From Synechococcaceae cyanobacterium (GTDB lineage Bacteria; Cyanobacteriota; Cyanobacteriia; PCC-6307; Cyanobiaceae), in contig CANHGA010000005.1 in assembly GCA_947460085.1 (NCBI GenBank), positions 1 through 20,050 of the forward strand: a DNA stretch of 20,050 nt, read 5' to 3'. The position numbers were made by a program, and so were the translations under genes. Numbering within the stretch: position 1 is the stretch's first letter; every line of letters begins with the position of its first letter. The notes beneath the pieces were generated by a model that was not told the origin of the DNA, did no database searches, and worked only from the letters and a program-made list of their open reading frames with translations. Positions 14,923-20,050 of this stretch are shown here, one piece after another.

Positions 14923-14987
14923 GGGGTTTCGTGGCGAATTCCGTCACAACTCTCGACAGCCCAGCGCATCGGGACCGGCAAGACCAC

Positions 14988-14993
14988 TACAGT
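14988..14993 (+). promoter_or_regulatory. Candidate -10 element for psbH
   Basis: TACAGT matches 4 of 6 bases of the -10 consensus and would place transcription start near 15000, giving a leader of about 30 nt before psbH. No convincing -35 is visible, which is common for cyanobacterial psb genes. Confidence 0.3.
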
Positions 14994-15031
14994 AACGACA
15001 GCGATTCATTGAGCGAGAGGAGCAAGCTGCC

Positions 15032-15232
15032 ATGGCCCAAAAGACCCGCCTCGGAAACCTGCTGCGTCCGCTGAATTCTGAATACGGCAAGGTCGTTCCC
15101 GGCTGGGGCACCACCCCGGTGATGGGGATCTTCATGGTGCTGTTTCTGGTCTTCCTGCTGGTGATCCTGCAGCTGTACAACAAGTCTTTGCTGCTCGAGG
15201 GCATCAACGTCAACTGGAACGGCATCGGCTGA
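15032..15232 (+). CDS. psbH: Photosystem II reaction center protein H
   Basis: The 66-aa product reads MAQKTRLGNLLRPLNSEYGK, then VVPGWGTTPVMGIFMVLF, and ends NGIG, the normal cyanobacterial PsbH length. PsbH is a one-TM thylakoid subunit (TM about 29-48) beside CP47 that supports QB-site function and bicarbonate and PSII stability. An unusually good Shine-Dalgarno sequence, GAGAGGAG (15015-15022), lies 9 nt before the ATG. It is divergent from psbN and only 15 bp upstream of tatA, so psbH and tatA, and probably pth, are likely transcribed together. The eukaryotic N-terminal phosphorylation region is absent, as usual in cyanobacteria. Confidence 0.98.
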   Translation: MAQKTRLGNLLRPLNSEYGKVVPGWGTTPVMGIFMVLFLVFLLVILQLYNKSLLLEGINVNWNGIG

Positions 15233-15247
15233 TCTGAGCGAAGCTCC

Positions 15248-15538
15248 ATGAACTTCTTCGGCATCGGCTTACCGGAAATGGCGGTGATCGCCGCCATCGG
15301 TTTGCTGGTGTTTGGGCCCAAGCGACTGCCTGAACTCGGCAAAACCCTGGGGCGCACCTTGAAGGGCTTCCAATCGGCTTCCACCGAATTCGAGAAGGAG
15401 TTCCGCACGGCCATGGAACCGGCCCCTGGGCCCAAAGCCGAAGAGCTCAAGACCGAGGCGCTCCCTCCTGCGGTGGTCGAACACCCTGCCCTAGGGCCAG
15501 AGATTGCCGACCCCGCCAGTCAGCCCCCGGCAGCCTGA
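15248..15538 (+). CDS. tatA: Twin-arginine translocase subunit TatA/TatE
   Basis: The 96-aa product has classic TatA architecture: a short hydrophobic helix (about residues 8-22, LPEMAVIAAIGLLVF), the F-G-P hinge at F22-G23-P24, and an amphipathic helix (KRLPELGKTLGRTLKGF). A charged, then Pro/Ala/Glu-rich tail follows. TatA oligomers form the transport element for folded twin-arginine substrates; cyanobacteria use Tat in both the plasma and thylakoid membranes. It starts at the ATG at 15248, 15 bp after psbH, and ends 25 bp before pth. The absence of a long cytoplasmic tail argues against TatB, but TatA and TatE cannot be separated here. The linkage to psbH suggests co-expression with photosystem assembly. 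Confidence 0.93.
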   Translation: MNFFGIGLPEMAVIAAIGLLVFGPKRLPELGKTLGRTLKGFQSASTEFEKEFRTAMEPAPGPKAEELKTEALPPAVVEHPALGPEIADPASQPPAA

Positions 15539-15563
15539 GTGTGCTGATGGCCTGGGGTTTGTG

Positions 15564-16196
15564 ATGGTGGAGTCCTCGGCAGCTCCGGCTGCTTTACAGC
15601 TGGTGGTGGGCCTCGGCAATCCTGGGGCGAAGTACGCCGGAACCCGTCACAACGTGGGTTTTATGGCCCTTGAGCGCATGGCGGCGGCGGCCCAGGTGGG
15701 GTTTCGCAGCCAAGCCAAGCTGCATGGGCTGTTGGCAGAAGTGGGCCAGGGGGCCAGTCGCCTCAGGCTGTTGATGCCCCAGACCTACATGAATGAGAGT
15801 GGCCGCTCGATTCGCGCTGCCCTCGATTGGTTTGGGCTGGAGCCCAGCCAGTTGTTGGTGGTGGTGGACGACATGGATTTGCCCCTCGGCAAGCTGCGCC
15901 TCCGGGCCTCGGGCAGTGCGGGCGGCCATAACGGCCTGCGCAGCACGATCAGCCACCTGGGCACCCAGGACTTTCCGCGCCTGCGCATTGGTATTGGGGC
16001 TCCAGCCCCCAACCCCGTTGAGCGCAAGCAGCGCACCGTGGGCCATGTGTTGGGGCGTTTTGAGCCCCAGGAGCACAAGCTTCTCGAGGCGATTTTCGCC
16101 GAAGTGGAGGCCGGCATTGGCCTTCTCCAGCGCCTCGGTTTGGAGCGGGCCGGTAATCGGTTGAACAGTTTTCAGCCCGAGCTGGCGTCAGCCTGA
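15564..16196 (+). CDS. pth: Peptidyl-tRNA hydrolase
   Basis: The 210-aa product is a standard bacterial Pth, which releases peptides from peptidyl-tRNAs that drop off the ribosome. Catalytic and substrate-binding elements are visible: LVVGLGNPGAKYAGTRHNVGF with H29 (E. coli H20), PQTYMNESG with the conserved Asn, VVVDDMDLPLGK with D102 (E. coli D93), and SAGGHNGLRS with the second conserved Asn. I chose the ATG at 15564 (MVESSAAPAALQLVVGLGN). An overlapping GTG at 15561 is equivalent, and a longer reading from 15504 overlaps tatA and lacks conserved sequence. The gene is 25 bp downstream of tatA and 4 bp upstream of the DUF3146 gene, in line with one plus-strand operon from psbH onward. Confidence 0.96.
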   Translation: MVESSAAPAALQLVVGLGNPGAKYAGTRHNVGFMALERMAAAAQVGFRSQAKLHGLLAEVGQGASRLRLLMPQTYMNESGRSIRAALDWFGLEPSQLLVVVDDMDLPLGKLRLRASGSAGGHNGLRSTISHLGTQDFPRLRIGIGAPAPNPVERKQRTVGHVLGRFEPQEHKLLEAIFAEVEAGIGLLQRLGLERAGNRLNSFQPELASA

Positions 16197-16200
16197 GTCG

Positions 16201-16458
16201 ATGGCCCGTCTTCCTGCCACCACGGCCCAATTGAGGGTGTTGCACCAAAGCTTCAGCCAACGGCTGTTGGAGGGGGAGGTGAGTGCTGGCGGCTTCCAGT
16301 GGACGTTTCGATGGGCGTTTGATCGGGGCGAGCTGAGCGTGGAGCCTTCCTTGGGCCGGGCCCTCATACAAGATGCCTTGTTGCGTTTTTTGCTCAAGGT
16401 GGATTACCAGCTGGAGCCCGGCGGCGACTACGCCTTTACGGTGCGGGCCAAGTTCTAA
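16201..16458 (+). CDS. DUF3146 family protein
   Basis: The 85-aa product matches my recollection of the DUF3146 family of small cyanobacterial proteins. Its residues 32-85 alternate strands and short turns (FQWTFRWAFDRGELSVEPSLGRALIQDALLRF and LKVDYQLEPGGDYAFTVRAKF, taken as separate blocks around a helix). There is no signal or TM segment, and the function is unknown. It follows pth by 4 bp and probably shares its transcript. Its last 23 bp overlap the 3' end of the convergent RuvX-like gene. The start at the ATG at 16201 directly follows the pth stop and is well supported by spacing. Confidence 0.75.
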   Translation: MARLPATTAQLRVLHQSFSQRLLEGEVSAGGFQWTFRWAFDRGELSVEPSLGRALIQDALLRFLLKVDYQLEPGGDYAFTVRAKF

Positions 16459-16894
16459 GCACCGGCTCGAGCTGCCGCTGGAGCCGGTGGCCCAGCTGGC
16501 GCTCCAGCAGCAATTGGGCGGCGAGGTCATCGAGGTCCCGGGGCGGCATCCGAAGCCCCATTGGGATCAGCTTGGCCAGCCCCCGCGGCGGGAAGAGTTC
16601 CCAGTAGCGCTGGCGGGCGGCCAGGGTGGTGCCGCGCTCATCCACCAACTCCAAGGTGAGATCCAGATCGCCCAGCCGGCTGAGCCAGGGCTTGCTGCCG
16701 GTGCCATTGCCTATCACTAGGGTTCCGAGGCCCTGGCTGTGCCAATGCCGAAGCCAGGCCAGGGTTTTTGGGGGGGAGAGGATGGCAGCCTGGTGGATCT
16801 GTTGGGCCAGCCGGTCCGCCAGCACCAGCCCGCATTTGCTGCGGCCCGGGTCGAGCCCGGCGATCAGGTGCTGGGCGTCAAAGCTGCAGCTCAT
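16436..16894 (-). CDS. RNase H-fold protein related to RuvX/YqgF and RuvC
   Basis: The 152-aa product shows the three acidic signatures of RuvX/YqgF-type nucleases. These are IAGLDPGRSKCGL with D15 in the first strand, LELVDERGTTLAA with D85-E86-R87, and PPRDLDDLAAQLLL with D120/D122/D123 in the last helix. Canonical RuvX matures the 16S rRNA 5' end, while RuvC resolves Holliday junctions. This protein is diverged from both, and I cannot say whether it replaces RuvX or is a paralogue of unknown target. It is the last gene of a minus-strand group: its ATG overlaps the TGA of the DUF3084 gene (ATGA), implying coupling. Its 3' end overlaps the DUF3146 gene by 23 bp. The fold call is solid and the exact activity is open. 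Confidence 0.78.
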   Translation of the reverse strand: MSCSFDAQHLIAGLDPGRSKCGLVLADRLAQQIHQAAILSPPKTLAWLRHWHSQGLGTLVIGNGTGSKPWLSRLGDLDLTLELVDERGTTLAARQRYWELFPPRGLAKLIPMGLRMPPRDLDDLAAQLLLERQLGHRLQRQLEPVLRTWPAP

Positions 16895-18051
16895 CGTGAT
16901 TGGGACCAGCGCACCTCCACGACCACAGGATCAGGGGTGTCGGCGTTGTTCACGGCCACCGCGGCCAGTTGCACCACCTGGCCGTTGGGACGTTCGCTCA
17001 GGTTGCGGTTGAGTTGGGTGAGGGCGTTGGCGTCGACCTGGAGCCCATCGACCACCGTGCCCTGGCGTTGGGCCTTGGCATAGGCCGCTGCCAACAGCAG
17101 GTTGAGTCTGCGGTTGAGTTGGTCGCTGTTGCGGAGTTCCCCTTCAATCGTGGTGCTCGCCAACACCTCACCGGCCTGGATGACCTGGCGGTTCGGCCGC
17201 AGGTCGGGGAAGGCCAGCACCTGCTTCTCGCCCCGCAGCACGTTGGCGGCCGACACAATGCTCACCACCCAGCTGCCGCGCTTGGTGAGCATCTCCTCCA
17301 GTTTGGCCACATCGATTTTGGGAACCAGCAGGATCTGGCGATCGGCGGGTTGCCCAGGCAACACCCGACGGAAGGCGTTGAGGTTGGCCTGTTGCAGGAG
17401 GGTATTGACCACCGATTTGGCCTGATCTGCCCTCTCCACGGTCACCTTGGCGCTGGCGAGGGTTTGGCCGCTGGTGATCACCACATCACCCCGGCGGAAG
17501 GCAATCAGGTTGGTCTCGAGATCTTTGAGTTCCTTGGTGCTGGCGGTAATGCGTCCGCGCACCTGGGCCAGTTCCGCTTCGTTGCGGCGAATGTCGGCAT
17601 CGCGGGCCCGCACATCCCGGCCGAGGCGATTGCGCTCCGCCTCGAGTTGACGCCTTTGGGCGAGTAGGGGCGCCAGGCTCTTTCGCAACGTGCCCAGCTG
17701 TTGCTCCGCTTGCTGCAGTTGACCTTGGGACCTTGAGCGCTCCTGTTCGGCCCGGTTGCGTTCGGTTTTGCTGGCCGCCAATTGGCTGCGACTGGTCTGG
17801 AGGCGGGCTTCCAGTTGGTCGAGTTCAAACAGCCCCACCCGGAGCCTCTGGCTCACGAGCAGCATCAGTCCCAGGGACATCGCACTGATCACGCTGCCGG
17901 TGAGCACGGTGATCAGCACGGCGGTGCGCCGCGGCCTCAGATGAAACAGGCTGAGGCGGGCTTTGCCAATACGACTCCCTAGCCGGTCCCCCAGGGTGGA
18001 GAGCACGCCGCCCAAAACCAGCAGGGCCAGGATCAGCAGCCAGCCGGACAC
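16891..18051 (-). CDS. DUF3084 domain-containing membrane coiled-coil protein
   Basis: The 386-aa product begins with a TM helix (about 3-18) and a short basic loop (SRIGKARLSLFHLRPRRTAV), then a second TM helix (about 43-66). A long charged coiled coil rich in Gln, Arg, Glu and Leu follows (about 75-195, for example TRSQLAASKTERNRAEQERS), and then a C-terminal globular part ending EVRWSQSR. This is the DUF3084 layout known from cyanobacteria. The role is unknown; the topology suggests a membrane-anchored scaffold, which is inference. The start is GTG at 18051 and no ATG fits. It follows ntcA on the same strand after 57 bp containing a hairpin, and overlaps the RuvX-like gene start by 4 nt, so the three genes may be one operon. 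Confidence 0.85.
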   Translation of the reverse strand: MSGWLLILALLVLGGVLSTLGDRLGSRIGKARLSLFHLRPRRTAVLITVLTGSVISAMSLGLMLLVSQRLRVGLFELDQLEARLQTSRSQLAASKTERNRAEQERSRSQGQLQQAEQQLGTLRKSLAPLLAQRRQLEAERNRLGRDVRARDADIRRNEAELAQVRGRITASTKELKDLETNLIAFRRGDVVITSGQTLASAKVTVERADQAKSVVNTLLQQANLNAFRRVLPGQPADRQILLVPKIDVAKLEEMLTKRGSWVVSIVSAANVLRGEKQVLAFPDLRPNRQVIQAGEVLASTTIEGELRNSDQLNRRLNLLLAAAYAKAQRQGTVVDGLQVDANALTQLNRNLSERPNGQVVQLAAVAVNNADTPDPVVVEVRWSQSR

Positions 18052-18083
18052 AACACTGCGCAGTTGAACTCAGTATCCCTCGG

Positions 18084-18107
18084 CCCAGGGGGCTTGGCCC
18101 CCTAGGG
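18084..18107. terminator. GC-rich hairpin between ntcA and the DUF3084 gene
   Basis: GGGGG (18088-18092) pairs with CCCCC (18098-18102) around CTTGG, and the outer CCC/GGG triplets (18084-18086/18105-18107) extend it imperfectly. It lies 2 bp past the ntcA stop, with no T run on either strand, so it may only attenuate read-through or stabilise the ntcA 3' end. Confidence 0.4.
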
Positions 18108-18108
18108 C

Positions 18109-18849
18109 TCAACTAAAGCGCTTGGCCAGGGCGATCGGGTCGAACACGGTGATTTTTTTGCGATCGATCTGCACCAGCCCCTCATTGCGGAGATCCCCCA
18201 GCAGACGGGTAATGGTGACCCGGGTCGAACCGATCGCCTCTGCAATCGCCTGGTGGGAGAGGCGCAGATCAATCGTGATGCCCTCACTGCTGGGGACTCC
18301 AAAATCGCGGCAGAGCACCAACAGGAAACTCACCAGCCGGGACGACATGTCCCGGTGGGTGAGGGTTTCGATCATCGTCTCGGTCTGCAGGATCCTCGAG
18401 GAGAGGCCCTGAAGAAGCAACAGCCCCACGCTGGCGTCCTGTTCGATGGCCTTGCGCACGGAGGTGGCGGGCGCTGTCACCATCTCCACCCTGGTGAAGG
18501 CGATCGCGTGATAAAACCTGTCGGACCGTTGGCCTGTCAGGAGCGACAACACGCCAAACAGGCTGTTTTCCCGCAGGAGGGCCACGGTGATTTCTTCCCC
18601 AGATTCGTAGACCCGCGAGAGCCGCACGGCGCCGCGGCGCAGCAAGTAGACCCTTTCGGCCGGATCACCGGGGAAAAAGATGGTTTTGCCGCGTTCGATG
18701 GTTTCCACGTTGCTTCCCGAGAGGCCGCGAATCACCTCGAGCAGGGTGGGGGAGCCCTGGCCGGCGCTGCCCATGCTGACCACACTCCCAGGGGCGCCGG
18801 TTGATGGGGTGCTGGCGGTACGGCTGAATCCGTGGATCACGCCAACCAT
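18109..18849 (-). CDS. ntcA: Global nitrogen regulator NtcA (CRP/FNR family)
   Basis: The 246-aa product is NtcA, which binds 2-oxoglutarate and activates nitrogen-assimilation genes when cells are nitrogen-limited, with PipX as coactivator. The effector domain includes KTIFFPGDPAERVYLLRRG (55-73) and SGEEITVALLRENSLFGVLS (83-102). The long connecting helix carries GLSSRILQTETMIETL, and the DNA-recognition helix-turn-helix LSHQAIAEAIGSTRVTITRL lies at 198-217. About 35 non-conserved residues precede the core, a longer N-terminal tail than in filamentous strains but similar to what I recall for marine Synechococcus; M26 (start at 18774) is a possible shorter start. A well-placed NtcA site and -10 lie just upstream, arguing for autoregulation. 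It is divergent from the CobA-like gene and probably leads the DUF3084 group. Confidence 0.96.
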   Translation of the reverse strand: MVGVIHGFSRTASTPSTGAPGSVVSMGSAGQGSPTLLEVIRGLSGSNVETIERGKTIFFPGDPAERVYLLRRGAVRLSRVYESGEEITVALLRENSLFGVLSLLTGQRSDRFYHAIAFTRVEMVTAPATSVRKAIEQDASVGLLLLQGLSSRILQTETMIETLTHRDMSSRLVSFLLVLCRDFGVPSSEGITIDLRLSHQAIAEAIGSTRVTITRLLGDLRNEGLVQIDRKKITVFDPIALAKRFS

Positions 18850-18870
18850 GGCAATGGAATAAGTATCGAG

Positions 18871-18912
18871 ACGCTACGGAGCACTCTCGGCTCTCCAGGT
18901 AGCAATCCACAC
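18871..18912 (-). promoter_or_regulatory. NtcA-activated promoter of ntcA (NtcA box plus -10)
   Basis: Read on the minus strand, GTGTGGATTGCTAC (18912-18899) fits the NtcA site GTN10AC, differing from GTAN8TAC in one base. Exactly 22 nt later comes TAGCGT (18876-18871), matching the TAN3T -10. Canonical NtcA-activated promoters have 20-24 nt here. Transcription would start near 18864, about 15 nt before the ATG. Confidence 0.6.
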
Positions 18913-18995
18913 CTTTTTGGGCTTGGTGTGGCCTCGCCCTTGCGCCCTGGCCGTTCACTAGTACGGATGCTTCCACTATCGGTAGTGTCCGTTGC

Positions 18996-19023
18996 TTGTG
19001 AACCGGGTCGATACCGCTACATT
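18996..19023 (+). promoter_or_regulatory. Candidate promoter of the CobA-like gene
   Basis: TTGTGA (18996-19001) and TACATT (19018-19023) are spaced 16 bp apart, giving a start near 19030 and a leader of about 43 nt to the ATG at 19073. Each box matches 4 of 6 consensus bases, so this is only a candidate. Confidence 0.3.
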
Positions 19024-19072
19024 CAGATCAATGCGGCTTTGCGGCCGCCAGCTTTCGACCCTTGGAGTGTTG

Positions 19073-19702
19073 ATGACTGTCAGCCTGTCTGCCACCCCTG
19101 CCAATTCGCGCCATCCGCAGCGCCTTGAGGTGGTGGCCGGCACGGCCCATCGGCCGTCCCCAGGGGCCTTGGCGCCAGAGCCGGCCATAACGGCTGACCT
19201 ACCCCTGCGGCTCGTGGCCAAGCCCGAGGGGTTACTGCAAATTCATACAGCTCCTTTCCGGGGCAGCTTCGGATCCGTCTTGAGCCAGGCGCTCCGCACC
19301 GCTGGCTTGGGCAGTCGGGTGCTGATCACCCAGTTGCTGAAAGGCGGTGTTGACCAGGGGCTCGAGAGCAGTTTGTGGCTCTGTGGCCGCTTGCAGTGGT
19401 TGCGGCCCGGGGTGCCGGCCTGCCTGTCGGCTGCGGCCCCTGGGGCTTCGGCTGAAGCCATCGATGCCGTGCAGCAGGTGTGGGCGTTTAGCCGTGAGCA
19501 GCTCCTCACCGGGGCCGTCGATCTGATGGTGCTGGATGAATTGGGATTGGCGGTGGAGTTGGGCTACCTCGAGCTCGATGAGGTGGTGGCCACCCTGGAG
19601 CAGCGTCCGGCCCAGATGGATGTCATCCTGACGGGCCCTGCCATGGGCCCGGATCTGATGGCCTTGGCTGATCAGGTCACCCAACTGCGCCGCGGTTTCT
19701 AG
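19073..19702 (+). CDS. CobA/BtuR-like P-loop protein with degenerate Walker A
   Basis: The 209-aa product aligns by eye with ATP:corrinoid adenosyltransferases of the CobA/CobO/BtuR type. EGLLQIHTAPFRGSFGSVLSQ (52-71) occupies the place of the family's T-G-N-G-K-G-K-T-T P-loop, and TQLLKGG (86-92) matches the QFIKG strand. VDLMVLDELGLAVELGYLEL (149-168) matches the Walker B/DE block, and VILTGPAMGPDLMALADQVT (184-203) matches the VxLTGR...LAD..T block. The Walker A lysine and following Thr are replaced (S65-F66), so ATP binding by the usual mode is unlikely and the enzyme may be inactive or repurposed. The N-terminal 45 residues are Pro/Ala-rich and unconserved-looking. I start at the ATG at 19073; a longer frame exists upstream (for example ATG at 19031). 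It is divergent from ntcA and lies 14 bp before dcd. Confidence 0.8.
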   Translation: MTVSLSATPANSRHPQRLEVVAGTAHRPSPGALAPEPAITADLPLRLVAKPEGLLQIHTAPFRGSFGSVLSQALRTAGLGSRVLITQLLKGGVDQGLESSLWLCGRLQWLRPGVPACLSAAAPGASAEAIDAVQQVWAFSREQLLTGAVDLMVLDELGLAVELGYLELDEVVATLEQRPAQMDVILTGPAMGPDLMALADQVTQLRRGF

Positions 19703-19716
19703 GTTCCTTTCCCGTC

Positions 19717-20050
19717 ATGCTGAAAAACGACCGCTGGATCAACGAGCAAGCCGCAGAAGGCATGCTCGAACCGTTTCAAGCGACCTTGGTGCGCCATCTG
19801 GATCCAGGCAACCAGGCTTCACCGGTGCTCAGCTTCGGTTGTTCCTCCTATGGCTACGACCTGCGCCTTTCTGCCAAGGAGTTTCTGATTTTTCGGCACG
19901 TGCCGGGCACGATCATGAATCCCAAACGCTTTAATCCCGCCAATTTGGAGCCCGCCCCTCTCCACGACGATGGCGACGGTGCCTACTTCATTCTCCCGGC
20001 CCATTCCTACGGGCTGGGCGTGGCCCTCGAACACATGAGGGTACCCCCCA
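19717..20050 (+). CDS. dcd: dCTP deaminase (5' part only)
   Basis: The first 111 codons are present and the gene runs off the right edge. The peptide starts MLKNDRWINEQAAEGMLEPF and contains SFGCSSYGYDLRLSAKEFLIF, the N-terminal signature of Dcd. It also has the family's DPKxFNP-like segment as NPKRFNPANL, and AYFILPAHSYGLGVALEHMRVP. Dcd is a trimeric enzyme of the dUTPase fold that deaminates dCTP to dUTP, feeding dTMP synthesis. The catalytic glutamate region lies beyond the window, so mono- versus bifunctional type (with dUTPase) cannot be judged. The ATG at 19717 is 14 bp after the CobA-like stop, so the two are probably co-transcribed. Confidence 0.93.
   Translation, partial: MLKNDRWINEQAAEGMLEPFQATLVRHLDPGNQASPVLSFGCSSYGYDLRLSAKEFLIFRHVPGTIMNPKRFNPANLEPAPLHDDGDGAYFILPAHSYGLGVALEHMRVPP

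Noticed and set aside
18862..18877. GTA-N9-TAC close to the ntcA start as a second NtcA box
   Set aside because: The spacing is 9 rather than 8 and it overlaps the -10 used by the better-placed box at 18899-18912.
19007..19020. GTN10AC match (GTC-N8-TAC) upstream of the CobA-like gene
   Set aside because: No TAN3T element lies 20-24 nt downstream, and it overlaps the more likely -10 of that gene; one such relaxed match is expected by chance.
1..20050. CRISPR arrays, insertion sequences, phage genes, toxin-antitoxin or defence systems
   Set aside because: No direct-repeat array, terminal inverted repeats, transposase, integrase or defence-type domain was seen; nearly all sequence is accounted for by chromosomal housekeeping genes.

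Overview
The window comes from a cyanobacterium, most likely a high-GC picocyanobacterium of the Synechococcus/Cyanobium/Prochlorococcus lineage. It carries photosystem II genes psbI, psbN and psbH, the cyanobacterial nitrogen regulator ntcA, and several small families I know only from cyanobacteria (DUF3181, DUF3146, DUF3084, a DUF3769-type outer-membrane protein). Starts are often GTG and Shine-Dalgarno motifs are mostly weak, and genes are packed with 4-nt overlaps. No insertion sequence, phage gene, CRISPR array or integrase was found. This is a housekeeping chromosome segment, and I see no credible new multi-gene system in it.

Layout, left to right. The 5' end of sfsA (-) diverges from murJ (+, lipid II flippase). 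murJ converges with a compact three-gene minus-strand operon: an unrecognised 89-aa protein, a DUF3181 protein and a two-TM protein. Then comes a plus-strand run: tRNA-Arg(ACG) with a tandem-hairpin terminator, glyA, a WecA/MraY-type glycosyl-1-phosphate transferase, cinA, leuC and leuD. The leuC-leuD spacer holds a long hairpin. The large OstA/LptD-like beta-barrel gene (-) follows and is visibly AT-richer than its surroundings. Next are psbI (-), a GH38 alpha-mannosidase (+), psbN (-) and the divergent cluster psbH-tatA-pth-DUF3146 (+). A minus-strand group ntcA, DUF3084 and a RuvX/YqgF-like gene converges on DUF3146. The window ends with a CobA/BtuR-like gene whose P-loop is degenerate, then the 5' part of dcd (+).

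How the genes relate. MurJ and the WecA-like enzyme both handle undecaprenyl-linked cell-envelope precursors. The OstA-like barrel, TatA, DUF3084 and the small TM protein also belong to the envelope. leuC and leuD encode the two subunits of one leucine-pathway enzyme. psbI, psbN and psbH serve photosystem II assembly. NtcA is the global nitrogen regulator, and its own promoter region contains a canonically spaced NtcA site, suggesting autoregulation. The remaining genes (glyA, cinA, pth, dcd) are general metabolism or translation maintenance.

There is no gene-free stretch above 300 bases. The largest gaps are 18850-19072 (ntcA and CobA-like promoters), 2741-2891 (terminator and glyA leader), 11663-11775 and 14923-15031 (divergent psb promoters).
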